DNA of 64,000 nt from Streptomyces griseocarneus (GCA_003674045.1 PENC01000002.1:620001-684000); one strand, 5' to 3'. Counted from the first letter of the stretch, positions 8,805 through 20,264 are shown. Made by a program: numbers and translations. Notes: a model not told the origin generated them from the sequence alone.

Positions 8805-10724
8805 ATGTCCATGGTGGCCAATACGGACGAGCGCGCCGGGTCCGAGGAGCCCCCGGATACCGGGGCCGCGCACCCGACCCCGGAGGAGGCCGCGGAGGAA
8901 CGGCACCGGCTGACCGCCGCCCAGGGCCTGGCCGCCCTGTCACTGGACGCGATGGCGTCCGTGGCGTACGGGCCGGAGTCGATCGTCCTGGTGCTGGCGG
9001 CGGCGGGGGCGCACGGCCTCGGTTTCACGCTGCCGGTGACGCTGGCGATCGCCGCGCTGCTGGCCGTGCTCGTCGCCTCCTACCGGCAGGTCATCGCGGC
9101 CTTCCCCGACGGCGGCGGCTCCTACGCCGTCGCCAAGCGGCACCTGGGCCGCCGTACGAGCCTTGTCACGGCGGCCTCGCTGGTGCTGGACTACGTGCTG
9201 AACGTCGCCGTCTCCGTGACGGCGGGCGTCGCCGCCCTCACCTCCGCCTTCCCCTCCCTCTACGACCAGCGGCTGTGGCTCTGTCTGGCCGTCCTCGTCG
9301 TCGTCACGGCCGTGAACCTGCGCGGCATCGTGGAGTCGGCCAAGTGGTTCATGGTGCCGACCGCCGTGTTCGTCGGTTCGATCCTGGTCCTGATCGCCGT
9401 GGGCCTCTTCCGCTCGGCGCCCGTGAGCACCGAGGCCGCCGCCGGGCACGCGTCCGTGCTCGCGGACAACGCCACCACGGTCGGCGCGCTGCTCCTGCTG
9501 AAGGCTTTCGCCGCCGGCTGCTCCGCGCTGACGGGTGTCGAGGCCGTCGCCAACGCGGTGCCGTCCTTCCGCGTCCCGCGTGCCAAGCGCGCGCAGCGTA
9601 CGGAGGTCGCGCTCGGCGCGCTGCTGGGCGTCATGCTGATCGGCCTGTCGGTGCTGATCGGCCGCTTCCACCTCCAGCCGGTCGAGGGCGTCACCGTCCT
9701 CGCCCAGCTCGCGGACGCCTCGCTCGGCCACAACTGGGCCTTCTACGTCGTGCAGTTCGCGACGGTGGTGCTGCTGGCCCTGGCCGCGAACACCTCGTTC
9801 GGCGGGCTGCCGGTGCTGATGGGCCTGCTGGCCCGCGACAACTACCTGCCGCACGTCTTCGGCCTCAAGGCCGACCGCCAGGTGCACCGCCACGGCGTGC
9901 TGGCACTGGCCGCCGTCTCCGCGCTGCTGCTGGTCTTCTCCGGCGGTGACGTCAACACGCTGGTGCCGCTGTTCGCGATAGGTGTCTTCGTCGGCTTCAC
10001 CATCTGCCAGGTCGGCATGGTCAGGCACTGGCGGCTGGAACGTTCCCCCAAGTGGCGGGGCAAGGCGCTGCTGAACGGCTTCGGCGCGGTGCTCACCGGC
10101 GTCTCCGCGGTCGTCGTCACGGCGACGAAGTTCACCGAGGGCGCCTGGCTGATCGTCCTCGCGCTGCCCCTGCTGGTGCTGGCCTTCGAGGCCGTGCACC
10201 GCGCGTACGGGCGGATCGGCGAGCGGCTGGAGCTCGGCCGGGTGCCCGAGGCTCCGCGCCGCTGCCATTCCCTGGTCGTCGTGCCGGTCTCCTCGCTCTC
10301 CCGGCTGACCAGCAAGGCCCTGACGGCCGCCGTGTCGCTGGGCGACGAGGTGGTGGCCGTGACCGTGACCCAGCCCGACGCGGAGGGCCGCCGCGCCGCC
10401 GAGTCGCTGCGCCGCGACTGGGAGCTGTGGAACCCGGGCGTCGACCTGGTCGAACTGCCCGCCCCCCACCGCGCCCTGGGCGAGCCCATCGTGTCCTACG
10501 TCCGCGAACTGGCCGACCGGCACCCCGACAACCGCGTCACGGTGCTGATCCCGGAGGTCGAGCCCGCCCACGTATGGCAGCGGCTCCTGCAGAACCAGCG
10601 GGGCGCGGTCGTCGCCCACGCCGTCCGCCGCGACACCGACGCGGTCATCTGCCGCCTCCGCTTCCGCCTCGGCCCGGACCCCGAGCGGGCCGGAAAGGCC
10701 GGAAAGAGCGCCACGCGCGGGTAA
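8805..10724 (+). CDS. kimA: KimA-type high-affinity potassium importer (APC superfamily)
   Basis: This is a 639-residue transporter with about 12 membrane segments and a cytoplasmic C-terminal domain of about 150 residues. It follows Bacillus KimA (YdaO) closely: SLDAMASVAYGPESIVLVLA, SYRQVIAAFPDGGGSYAVAK, LVLDYVLNVAVSVTAG and KAFAAGCSALTGVEAVANAV all match what I know of that family. KimA imports K+ and, in Firmicutes, is inhibited by c-di-AMP binding to its cytosolic domain. The C-terminal SLVVVPVSSLSRLTSKAL region corresponds to that domain. The start is the ATG at 8805, with GGAGG upstream. A generic amino-acid permease annotation is likely in databases. No c-di-AMP riboswitch is apparent upstream; instead there are 11-bp direct repeats. 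Confidence 0.82.
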   Translation: MSMVANTDERAGSEEPPDTGAAHPTPEEAAEERHRLTAAQGLAALSLDAMASVAYGPESIVLVLAAAGAHGLGFTLPVTLAIAALLAVLVASYRQVIAAFPDGGGSYAVAKRHLGRRTSLVTAASLVLDYVLNVAVSVTAGVAALTSAFPSLYDQRLWLCLAVLVVVTAVNLRGIVESAKWFMVPTAVFVGSILVLIAVGLFRSAPVSTEAAAGHASVLADNATTVGALLLLKAFAAGCSALTGVEAVANAVPSFRVPRAKRAQRTEVALGALLGVMLIGLSVLIGRFHLQPVEGVTVLAQLADASLGHNWAFYVVQFATVVLLALAANTSFGGLPVLMGLLARDNYLPHVFGLKADRQVHRHGVLALAAVSALLLVFSGGDVNTLVPLFAIGVFVGFTICQVGMVRHWRLERSPKWRGKALLNGFGAVLTGVSAVVVTATKFTEGAWLIVLALPLLVLAFEAVHRAYGRIGERLELGRVPEAPRRCHSLVVVPVSSLSRLTSKALTAAVSLGDEVVAVTVTQPDAEGRRAAESLRRDWELWNPGVDLVELPAPHRALGEPIVSYVRELADRHPDNRVTVLIPEVEPAHVWQRLLQNQRGAVVAHAVRRDTDAVICRLRFRLGPDPERAGKAGKSATRG

Positions 10725-10804
10725 CACCCCTGTCGTAATCCGCCGCCATCGTTGATCGTTGAGCCGTACGGGCACGGCCACACAACGAGGGGACGGGTCA
10801 CGGC

Positions 10805-12073
10805 ATGGCGGTCACGACGATCAGTCGCAGACGACTCCTGACGACCGGCGGCGCGCTCGCGCTGGCGGGCGGCCTCGCCGCCGCGTGCGGTTCCAACACC
10901 GGGCGCGGCGGCGGCGGTTCGAAGGTCCGGTTGTCGCAGTGGTACCACCAGTACGGCGAGGCGGGCACCGAACAGGCCGTCGAGCGCTACGCGCGGGCGT
11001 ACAAGGACGCCGAGGTCAAGGTGCAGTGGCGCCCCGGGGACTACGACCAGCAGACGGCCGCCGCGCTGCTGACCTCCTCGGGGCCCGATGTGTTCGAGGC
11101 CAACGGGCCGACGCTGGACCAGATCAGGGGCGGCCAGGTCGCCGACCTCACGGATCTGGTCCAGGGCGTGCGGGACGACTTCCATCCGGCGGCACTCAAG
11201 CCGAAGATCTGGGACGGCCGGGTGTGGGCCGTCCCCCAGGTCATCGACACCCAGCTGCTCTACTACCGCAAGAGCCTGCTGGAGAAGGCGGGCGTCCGGC
11301 CGCCGCGCACGCTGGACGAGCTGGTCGACGCGGCGAAGCGGCTCACGGACGCCAGGGTGAAGGGGCTCTTCCTCGGCAACGACGGCGGCGCGGGCGTGCT
11401 CGGCGGCACTCCGCTGTACGCGGCGGGGCTCTCCCTGGTCACCGACGACGGCAGGGCCGGGTTCGACGACCCGGCGGCGGCCCGCGCCCTGGCCAAGGTC
11501 CGCCAGCTGTACGCGGACAAGTCGCTGCTGCTGGGCGCGCCCGCCGACTGGTCCGACCCGGCCGCGCTGATCCAGGGGCTCACCGCGATGCAGTGGTCGG
11601 GTCTGTGGGCGCTGCCGCAGATCCAGAAGGCCCTGGGGAGCGATTTCGGGGTGCTGCCGTTCCCGGCGGACGGCCCGTCGGGCAGGCCCGCCGTGCCGGT
11701 CGGCGCGTACGGCTCCGCGGTGAGCACCCGCAGCGGGCAGCGGGACGCGGCGAAGGCGTTCGTGAAGTGGCTGTGGGTCGACCGCACCGACTATCAGGAG
11801 GACTTCGCGCTCTCCTACGGATTTCACATACCGTCCAGGCTGTCCCTCGCCGCGAAGGCCGGGAAACTCAAGGAAGGCGCGGCGGCGGAAGTGGTCCGTT
11901 TCACCGCCGACCACGGCTACGCGCAGCCCCTGCTGTGGACGGTGGCGAGCAGAACCGCCTATCAGGACGCCCTCAGCCGGATTATCAAGGGCGGCGCCGA
12001 TCCCGAGAGCGAGCTGAGGTCGGCCCTGCGCACCACGGAGGCCGAACTCCGGCGCGTACAGAAGAAGTCCTGA
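10805..12073 (+). CDS. Sugar ABC transporter substrate-binding lipoprotein
   Basis: This 422-residue lipoprotein captures a sugar or oligosaccharide outside the cell and delivers it to the two permeases that follow. The N-terminus has twin arginines (ISRRRLL) and a lipobox ending in LAAACGS, so it is probably exported and acylated at that Cys. The body matches family 1 solute-binding proteins (SQWYHQYGEAGTEQAVERY; a linker-region PVGAYGSAVSTRSGQ). The stop codon directly touches the start of the first permease (TGAATG). The tandem 7-bp repeat atcgttgatcgttg lies about 45 bases upstream. The substrate is not identifiable; no glycosidase is adjacent. Confidence 0.9.
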   Translation: MAVTTISRRRLLTTGGALALAGGLAAACGSNTGRGGGGSKVRLSQWYHQYGEAGTEQAVERYARAYKDAEVKVQWRPGDYDQQTAAALLTSSGPDVFEANGPTLDQIRGGQVADLTDLVQGVRDDFHPAALKPKIWDGRVWAVPQVIDTQLLYYRKSLLEKAGVRPPRTLDELVDAAKRLTDARVKGLFLGNDGGAGVLGGTPLYAAGLSLVTDDGRAGFDDPAAARALAKVRQLYADKSLLLGAPADWSDPAALIQGLTAMQWSGLWALPQIQKALGSDFGVLPFPADGPSGRPAVPVGAYGSAVSTRSGQRDAAKAFVKWLWVDRTDYQEDFALSYGFHIPSRLSLAAKAGKLKEGAAAEVVRFTADHGYAQPLLWTVASRTAYQDALSRIIKGGADPESELRSALRTTEAELRRVQKKS

Positions 12074-13012
12074 ATGGCCGCATCCGGCAGTACGCGACGG
12101 CGTGCCACCCCGCGCGAGCGGAATCAGACCCTCTGGTTCTGGGTCTTTGTCGGTCCGTTCGCCGTCGGTCTTGTCCTTTTCACCTATGTGCCGCTCGCCT
12201 GGAGCGTCTGGCTCAGCTTCTTCGACGCGCGCAACACCGTCTCGCCGACGCACTTCGTGGGGTTCGGCAACTACACGGCGGTGCTGGGCGACGCGGCTTT
12301 CCGTGACGCGCTGGGGACCTTCGCGGTCTTCACCGCGTTCATCGTCCCCGCCACGTACGCGCTCTCGCTCGCCCTGGCCCTCGCCGTGGGCAGACTGCGG
12401 CGCGCGCGGGCATTCTTCCGGTCGGTTTTCTTTCTGCCGACGGCGTGCAGCTACGTCGTGGCGGCGCTGATCTGGAAGCTCTCCCTCTTCAACGGAGTCC
12501 GGTTCGGACTGGCCAACACCGTGCTCGGCTGGTTCGGCGCCGACCAGGTGGCGTGGCTGTCCACCACGGACCCGCCCTGGTACTGGCTGGTGCTGGTGAC
12601 CGTGCGGCTCTGGCTCCAGACCGGCTTCTACATGGTGCTCTTCCTCGCCGGGCTCCAGCGCATCCCGCCCCGGCTCTACGAGGCGGCGGCGATGGACGGC
12701 GCCCGGCCGGGCTGGCAGACCTTCCGCCACATCACCTTCCCGGCGCTGCGCGCGACCTCGGTGGCCGTGGTGCTGCTGCTCGTCATCAACGCCTTCCAGG
12801 CGTTCGACGAGTTCTACAACCTGTTGTCGGACGCCCGCGGCTATCCGCCGTACGCCCGGCCGCCCCTGGTCTACCTCTACTACACGGCGCTCGGGCAGGA
12901 GCAGAACCTCGGCCTCGGCAGCGCGGGCGCGGTCGTCCTGGCCCTGATCATCGCGGTGGCGACGGTGCTCCAGGCCCGCTGGTTCGGACTCGGCAGACGG
13001 GAGGAGGCGTGA
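12074..13012 (+). CDS. Sugar ABC transporter permease (MalF type)
   Basis: This is a 312-residue inner-membrane permease with about six transmembrane segments. It carries the EAA loop YEAAAMDGARPGWQTFRHIT, which docks onto the ATPase. It starts with no gap after the binding-protein gene and is followed one base later by the second permease, so the three form one operon. The length is normal for MalF/UgpA-type permeases. No nucleotide-binding protein gene is present in the operon; in Streptomyces such importers normally share the multi-sugar ATPase MsiK encoded elsewhere. Confidence 0.93.
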   Translation: MAASGSTRRRATPRERNQTLWFWVFVGPFAVGLVLFTYVPLAWSVWLSFFDARNTVSPTHFVGFGNYTAVLGDAAFRDALGTFAVFTAFIVPATYALSLALALAVGRLRRARAFFRSVFFLPTACSYVVAALIWKLSLFNGVRFGLANTVLGWFGADQVAWLSTTDPPWYWLVLVTVRLWLQTGFYMVLFLAGLQRIPPRLYEAAAMDGARPGWQTFRHITFPALRATSVAVVLLLVINAFQAFDEFYNLLSDARGYPPYARPPLVYLYYTALGQEQNLGLGSAGAVVLALIIAVATVLQARWFGLGRREEA

Positions 13013-13013
13013 C

Positions 13014-13862
13014 ATGAACCGTGACATGGGTGACGCTCTGATACGGGTGGGCCGGGCGCTGCGGCTGGTGCTGCTGCTCGCGCTGGCCGTGCTGTTCCTG
13101 GTCCCGTTCTATCTGCTTCTGCGGAACGGGCTGGCCTCGGAGGCGGACATCACCGCGCCCGGCTGGACGTTCTTCCCGCGCGAGCTGCGCTGGTCGAACC
13201 TGCGGGAGCTGTTCGACGACCCGAGCGTGCCGATGGCGCACGCGCTGCTCAACTCGGCGCTGATCGCGGTGGCGACCACGCTCGGCACCCTGCTGCTCGC
13301 CTCCCTGGCCGGCTACGGCCTGGCCCGCATCCCCTACCGCCGGGCCAACGCCGTCTTCTACGCGATCCTGGGCACCCTGATGGTCCCGGCGGCGGTGACG
13401 TTCGTGCCGTCCTTCGTGCTGGTCTCCTCGCTCGGCTGGGTGTCCTCGCTGCGCGGGCTGATCGTGCCGACGTTGTTCAGCGCCTTCGCCTGCTTCGTCT
13501 TCCGGCAGTACTTCCTGGGCTTCCCCCGGGAGCTGGAGGACGCCGCCCAAGTGGACGGGCTCGGCCCGTGGCGTACGTACTGGCGGGTGGTGGTGCCCAA
13601 CACCCGGCCGGTCTTCGCCTCGGTCGGCGTGATCGTCTTCATCGGCGCCTGGAACGCGTTCCTGTGGCCGCTCGTCATCGGGCAGGACCGCGACGCGTGG
13701 ACGGTGCAGGTCGCCCTGTCCACGTTCACCACGGCGCAGAGCGTCAACATGCACGAGCTGTTCGTCGCCGCGGCCGTGTCGATCCTGCCCCTGCTGCTGG
13801 TGTTCCTGCTGCTCCAGCGGTACATCGTGGCGGGGGTGGAACGGACGGGCATCGACGGCTGA
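13014..13862 (+). CDS. Sugar ABC transporter permease (MalG type)
   Basis: This is a 282-residue permease with six predicted membrane segments and the EAA loop LEDAAQVDGLGPWRTYWRVV. It pairs with the preceding MalF-type protein to form the channel. The ATG at 13014 follows GGGAGGAGG; a second Met (MGDALIRVG) four codons later is an alternative start. It is the last gene of the operon and ends just before a hairpin pair shared with the convergent ArsR-type gene. Confidence 0.93.
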   Translation: MNRDMGDALIRVGRALRLVLLLALAVLFLVPFYLLLRNGLASEADITAPGWTFFPRELRWSNLRELFDDPSVPMAHALLNSALIAVATTLGTLLLASLAGYGLARIPYRRANAVFYAILGTLMVPAAVTFVPSFVLVSSLGWVSSLRGLIVPTLFSAFACFVFRQYFLGFPRELEDAAQVDGLGPWRTYWRVVVPNTRPVFASVGVIVFIGAWNAFLWPLVIGQDRDAWTVQVALSTFTTAQSVNMHELFVAAAVSILPLLLVFLLLQRYIVAGVERTGIDG

Positions 13863-13872
13863 GCCCGCCCCC

Positions 13873-13906
13873 GGACCCGGCCGGGGGTCCGGGGGTCATC
13901 CCCCGG
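13873..13906. terminator. Bidirectional hairpins between the ABC operon and the ArsR-type gene
   Basis: GGACCC (13873-13878) pairs with GGGTCC (13885-13890). CCGGGGG (13889-13895) pairs with CCCCCGG (13900-13906) and overlaps the stop codon of the ArsR-type gene. The two stems share bases 13889-13890, so each would serve one strand. Confidence 0.6.
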
Positions 13907-14942
13907 GAGATCGCAGCATCGTCGCCGGGGCGGAGCGCTCGGGGATCGACGGCTGACGCGGGCGGGAGGTGTGGACGGGGTGGCCGCCGCGCAGCAGGGC
14001 GGCGCCCAGCGGGGTCAGGGTGTGCATGACCGCGCTGCCGTTGCGCAGGGTCAGTACGAGCCCCGCGTCCCGCAGGACGCCCGCGTGCTGGCTGGCGGAG
14101 GCCGCCGACACCCCGACGCGGCGGGCGAGTTCGCTCGTCGTACACCCGCCGCCGATGGAGCCGAGCACGGCGGAACGGGTGTGCCCGACGAGCTTGCCGA
14201 GCGAGCGCGGCGGCGCCTGGACCACGGGCGCGGACTCCGACATGTGCCGGGCCGGGTAGACGAGCACGGGCGTCAGGTCCGGGTCCTGGTAGGTCACGGG
14301 CGTACGGCGGCAGAAGAACGAGGGAACCAGCAGCAGGCCCCGCCCGCCCAGGGAGACGTCGCGGTCCACCGGGTACTCGCACTCCAGGACCGGGGCCCGC
14401 CAGCGCATCGTCGGCGGCAGCGAGGAGAGCAGCGCGTCGGCGCCGCCGTCCAGCAGCGCCCGGCCGCGCACCGCGCGGTCCGCCTCTATCTGGGCCTGTA
14501 TGTGCGACCAGTAGGGCGCGATGGCCGCCTCGTGGTAGGCGTGCAGAGCACCCGTCAGCTTGGCGAAGGCACGGTCGTCGCCCTCGGCCATGGATCGTAT
14601 CCAAGCCGGGAGGGTGCGCACCGTGGACAGCTTCCCCAGCTCGCGGTGGACCCGGTCGGGCGGGGTCTCGCGCAGCGCCTGCATGCCCGTGTCGAGCCCG
14701 AGTACGCCTTCGGCGGGCGTCAGGAAGTCCGGAAAATACCCGCGGGAGGGAACCAGCGGAGCGAGAAGCCGAGTTTCACCATTCAACCGGACCCGGGTTT
14801 CCGACCGCCAATCCCCGAAGATCGACTCGCCTTGTTTGTCCCGGAGCCGGTGCAGACTCAATACGGTTTCCCAGAGTGCGTCCGGGTCTCCGGCCAGGCG
14901 CAACCGGGCCAGATCGAGTCCAGTGAAATGGACGCGTAGCAC
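13896..14942 (-). CDS. ArsR-type winged-helix regulator with a large N-terminal domain
   Basis: This is a 348-residue regulator. The winged helix is C-terminal (about residues 240-325): SIGGGCTTSELARRVGVSAASASQHAGVLRDAGLV contains a clear recognition helix of ArsR type. The first 230 residues resemble the DUF5937-type sensor region found with such helices in Streptomyces. I chose the GTG at 14942 (VLRVHFTGLDLARLR), which has GGGGG upstream; longer readings add a Cys-rich stretch that looks non-coding. The paired ArsR Cys metal site is absent, so the signal is unlikely to be a metal bound there. It converges on the sugar ABC operon, but a regulatory link is only a possibility. Confidence 0.82.
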   Translation of the reverse strand: MLRVHFTGLDLARLRLAGDPDALWETVLSLHRLRDKQGESIFGDWRSETRVRLNGETRLLAPLVPSRGYFPDFLTPAEGVLGLDTGMQALRETPPDRVHRELGKLSTVRTLPAWIRSMAEGDDRAFAKLTGALHAYHEAAIAPYWSHIQAQIEADRAVRGRALLDGGADALLSSLPPTMRWRAPVLECEYPVDRDVSLGGRGLLLVPSFFCRRTPVTYQDPDLTPVLVYPARHMSESAPVVQAPPRSLGKLVGHTRSAVLGSIGGGCTTSELARRVGVSAASASQHAGVLRDAGLVLTLRNGSAVMHTLTPLGAALLRGGHPVHTSRPRQPSIPERSAPATMLRSPGG

Positions 14943-15346
14943 CAAACCCCCACATGAGACATCCGCAACCACCCCCCGCTCACTGAGTATGCACACCGAT
15001 ACGAGCTGTTACCACGCCCTTTTAGCCACAGTTGAAAGGACTCGCGGGGAACGTCTCGGAAGCGAAATGCTATTCACGCACTCAGGGCTGCACCCGCTCG
15101 TTCCCGTGGGGGGTGGCGAGCGAAAAAGCGGCCGCTGAGTATGCGAGTTGCCGCCCGAGCCGATGCGGGCGGCAACAACTCCCGGTGGGGGAGTAAAGAG
15201 GGGCGGCGCTCCCGCACGGGCGCCGCCCCTCCGCCATGCGGCGAGCTGACCGGGGTGGGGTTCCCCCTGAGTTACGTGCGGGTTACCACGCGCCTACGAG
15301 CTCGGTCGCACGACGTTCGCCCGGCGACCGCGGCCCGGTGGGGGCT

Positions 15347-15369
15347 GATCGCGCAGTTCCCCGCGCCCC
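15347..15369 (-). repeat. Dispersed repeat core, copy 3
   Basis: This core matches the consensus except near one end (gatcgcgcag in place of ggtcgcgcag on the plus strand). It is oriented with, and about 170 bases downstream of, ppdK. Confidence 0.8.
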
Positions 15370-15407
15370 TTAAAGCCCGGGGCTGCGCCCCGGATCCCCG
15401 TCGCCCT

Positions 15408-15482
15408 CCGGTTGTGGGCAGGCGTTCCGCAGGGCTGGGGGCACCTCCCGGACGGAGTCTGGGGGAGGGTGGGCACAACCGG
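15408..15482. repeat. Long-stem module, copy 2 (covarying ends)
   Basis: The ends are CCGGTTGTG (15408-15416) and CACAACCGG (15474-15482). The interior differs from the 7883-7959 copy at only about two positions. Both outer arms differ from that copy in a way that keeps base pairing. Confidence 0.75.
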
Positions 15483-15508
15483 ACCACCCGTCCGCACCAC
15501 AACGGGGT

Positions 15509-15527
15509 CCGGGGGCGGAGCCCCCGG
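15509..15527 (-). terminator. ppdK downstream hairpin
   Basis: CCGGGGGC (15509-15516) and GCCCCCGG (15520-15527) pair around gga, 14 bases after the ppdK stop. Confidence 0.65.
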
Positions 15528-15541
15528 TCACAGAAGCGGGG

Positions 15542-18256
<2,715 letters not shown>

Positions 18257-18536
18257 GGGACTCGACTCCTTCAGGGTCCCCCCGTACTCAGTTGGGGGAG
18301 GGCGTGCTCAAACGGGCTGACGGCGGGGAGCGTACCCAGATCGAAGGCTTCTGAGGAGGTCCACTCCATGGTCATAGGGCCGTAACCACCCGTCTGCCAG
18401 CAGATCGAAAGTCAAGGGCGGGGAAAGTGGCGGGAAGGCGCTTCTTCAGCATGTGAAGCCATCTTCACACTACGGGTGGGGTCGATCACCTGCTGTCGAC
18501 CATTTGGCAGATATGGCGACAACTCTTGAACGGATT

Positions 18537-18561
18537 AAGGGTGGCACTGCGTGCCACCCTT
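18537..18561. terminator. Perfect 11-bp hairpin, probable terminator
   Basis: AAGGGTGGCAC (18537-18547) and GTGCCACCCTT (18551-18561) pair around tgc. On the minus strand the stem ends in CTTAATCC, so it could end dusB-side transcription before the ppdK promoter. Confidence 0.65.
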
Positions 18562-18645
18562 CCGAGAGGTGCAACCTGTCGCTACCCGCTCATGTGAGCG
18601 CCCCCTTGATCAGAGGTGGCGAGAATCACGCGGGCCTGTGGTCGC

Positions 18646-18669
18646 TTCTCGCGCCGTTCCCCGCGCCCC
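18646..18669 (-). repeat. Degenerate dispersed repeat core, copy 4
   Basis: gttccccgcgcccc is intact, but the other half has changed (ttctcgcgcc). It is oriented with dusB, 355 bases downstream of it, and looks like a decaying copy. Confidence 0.6.
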
Positions 18670-18843
18670 TGGGTGGTCTGTGGGCCGGGGGCGGGGCCTC
18701 CGGCCGGAACCTGAAACGCGGTGCGCGCGGCCGATCCGGGTCGGGAGCCGTGATTCATGCACCGTCGTTTCAGAACCCGCCCTCCGGCCCCGCCCCCTCC
18801 ACCGGAGGTCGGCTATCCGCAGGGCTGGGGGCGCGCCCCGTCA

Positions 18844-18866
18844 GGGGCGCGGGGAACTGCGCGACC
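18844..18866 (+). repeat. Dispersed repeat core, copy 5
   Basis: This is a perfect core with a long well-preserved tail (agccacgacgg..., gcgcgcgcagcgcaagacgc) to about 18920. It is the only clear copy that does not follow a gene in its own orientation. Confidence 0.85.
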
Positions 18867-19023
18867 AGCCACGACGGAGTCGCAGCCGCGCGCGCAGCGC
18901 AAGACGCACCCCGGTGGGCACGGGGGCCTGGGGGCGCAGCCCTCAGGAGCGCGGCCGCAGGCCGCTCCCGCCCGCAGGGCGGCAACGGCGGGGAGCCGAC
19001 CGGGCAACACGGACGCGGCGGCT

Positions 19024-20175
19024 TCAGCCGCCCGACGTGTCGAGTTCCGCCTCCGCCCCCACGACAGCGCAGTCGTAGGGATCGTCCAGCCACCCGTCCG
19101 GCAGGACGACGCGGTCGCGCCCCGACGTACGGCCCCGGGGGCCGTCGGCGCCGAGGGGCCACGGCTGGTCGCCGTCGACCTCGGCCAGGAGTTCGGCGAG
19201 TTCGGTGAGGGAGGAGGAGACGGCGAGCCGCTTGCGCAGTTCGGAGCCGACGGAGAAGCCCTTGGTGTACCAGGCGACGTGCTTGCGGAAGTCGATGACG
19301 CCGCGCGCCTCGTCCTCCAGCCACTCCCCCAGGAGCTCGGCGTGGCGCACCATGACGTGCGCGACCTCCTTGAAGGAGGGGGCCGCCGGGGCCCCGCCGC
19401 CCTCGAAGGCGGCGACGAGATCGCCGAAGAGCCAGGGCCGCCCGAGGCAGCCGCGGCCGACGACGACGCCGTCGCAGCCGGTCTCGCGCACCATGCGGAC
19501 GGCGTCCTCCGCGGACCAGATGTCGCCGTTGCCGAGGACGGGTATCTCCGGCACGGCCTCCTTCAGGCGGGCGATGGCATCCCAGTCGGCCGTGCCGCTG
19601 TAGTGCTGGGCGGCGGTGCGGCCGTGCAGGGCGATGGCCGTGACGCCCTCCTCGACGGCGATGCGGCCGGCGTCGAGGTAGGTCATGTGGTCGTCGTCGA
19701 TGCCCTTGCGCATCTTCATGGTGACGGGCAGGGAGCCCGCGTTGCCGACCGCCTCGCGCAGGATCGAGCGCAGCAAGTTCCGCTTGTACGGCAGGGCCGA
19801 GCCGCCGCCCTTGCGGGTCACCTTGGGCACCGGGCAGCCGAAGTTGAGGTCGATGTGGTCGGCCAGGTCCTCGTCCACGATCATGCGGACGGCCCTGCCG
19901 ACGGTCACCGGGTCGACGCCGTAGAGCTGGACCGAGCGCGGCTTCTCGGTGCCGTCGAAGTGGATCAGCCGCATGGTCTTGGCGTCCCGCTCGACCAGCG
20001 CGCGGGTGGTGATCATCTCGCTGACGAAGAGCCCCTTGCCGCCGGAGAACTCGCGGCACAGCGTACGGAAGGGCGCGTTGGTGATCCCCGCCATGGGGGC
20101 GAGCACCACCGGCGGCCACACGGTGTGCGGGCCGATCTGGAGCGGCGAGGCGGCGTCATTCGTCATGTACCCCAT
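19024..20175 (-). CDS. dusB: tRNA-dihydrouridine synthase DusB
   Basis: This flavoenzyme reduces specific uridines in the tRNA D-loop to dihydrouridine using NADPH. It has the FMN-barrel start VVLAPMAGITNAPFR, the catalytic Cys in DLNFGCPVPKVTRKGGGSAL, and the phosphate-binding VLGNGDIWSAEDA and GVVVGRGCLGRPWLF. The ATG at 20175 is favoured because GGAGGGG lies about nine bases upstream; the internal ATG at 20166 (MTNDAASPLQ) is the alternative. At about 383 residues it is slightly longer than E. coli Dus proteins, which is usual for Streptomyces. It is divergent from the MFS-MarR pair, with only about 90 bases between the two starts. Confidence 0.95.
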   Translation of the reverse strand: MGYMTNDAASPLQIGPHTVWPPVVLAPMAGITNAPFRTLCREFSGGKGLFVSEMITTRALVERDAKTMRLIHFDGTEKPRSVQLYGVDPVTVGRAVRMIVDEDLADHIDLNFGCPVPKVTRKGGGSALPYKRNLLRSILREAVGNAGSLPVTMKMRKGIDDDHMTYLDAGRIAVEEGVTAIALHGRTAAQHYSGTADWDAIARLKEAVPEIPVLGNGDIWSAEDAVRMVRETGCDGVVVGRGCLGRPWLFGDLVAAFEGGGAPAAPSFKEVAHVMVRHAELLGEWLEDEARGVIDFRKHVAWYTKGFSVGSELRKRLAVSSSLTELAELLAEVDGDQPWPLGADGPRGRTSGRDRVVLPDGWLDDPYDCAVVGAEAELDTSGG

Positions 20176-20196
20176 TGTCGCGTACCCCTCCGGCCC

Positions 20197-20235
20197 CATT
20201 TAGTTGTAGTCTTTAAATGATTGCATGACTACAAC
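20197..20235. promoter_or_regulatory. Overlapping palindromes, probable MarR operator
   Basis: GTTGTAGTC (20203-20211) and GACTACAAC (20227-20235) form a perfect inverted repeat. CATTTA (20197-20202) and TAAATG (20214-20219) form a second, overlapping one. The stretch is AT-rich in a GC-rich genome and sits 30 bases before the MFS start. The MarR-type gene two genes on is the obvious candidate to bind here. Confidence 0.7.
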
Positions 20236-20264
20236 CGCTGTTGCCGGTCCGAGGTGCTGCCCAC

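Larger units (their letters stand above)
14943..15541. other. Gene-free stretch with two strong hairpins and repeats
   Basis: About 600 bases lie between the ArsR-type gene start and the ppdK stop. GTTGCCGCCCG (15147-15157) pairs with CGGGCGGCAAC (15166-15176). GAGGGGCGGCGC (15198-15209) pairs with GCGCCGCCCCTC (15220-15231). The right half holds a dispersed-repeat core, the second long-stem module and the ppdK hairpin. I see no convincing gene; open frames here show no family motif or Streptomyces-like codon use. Confidence 0.6.
18257..19023. other. Gene-free stretch between dusB and ppdK
   Basis: About 770 bases hold the ppdK promoter region (right of 18256), a perfect 11-bp hairpin at 18537-18561 and two repeat cores (18646-18669, degenerate; 18844-18866, perfect). 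Between them lies GC-rich sequence resembling further repeat modules (ccgcagggctggggg near 18818). I see no gene with convincing codon use or motifs. Confidence 0.6.
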
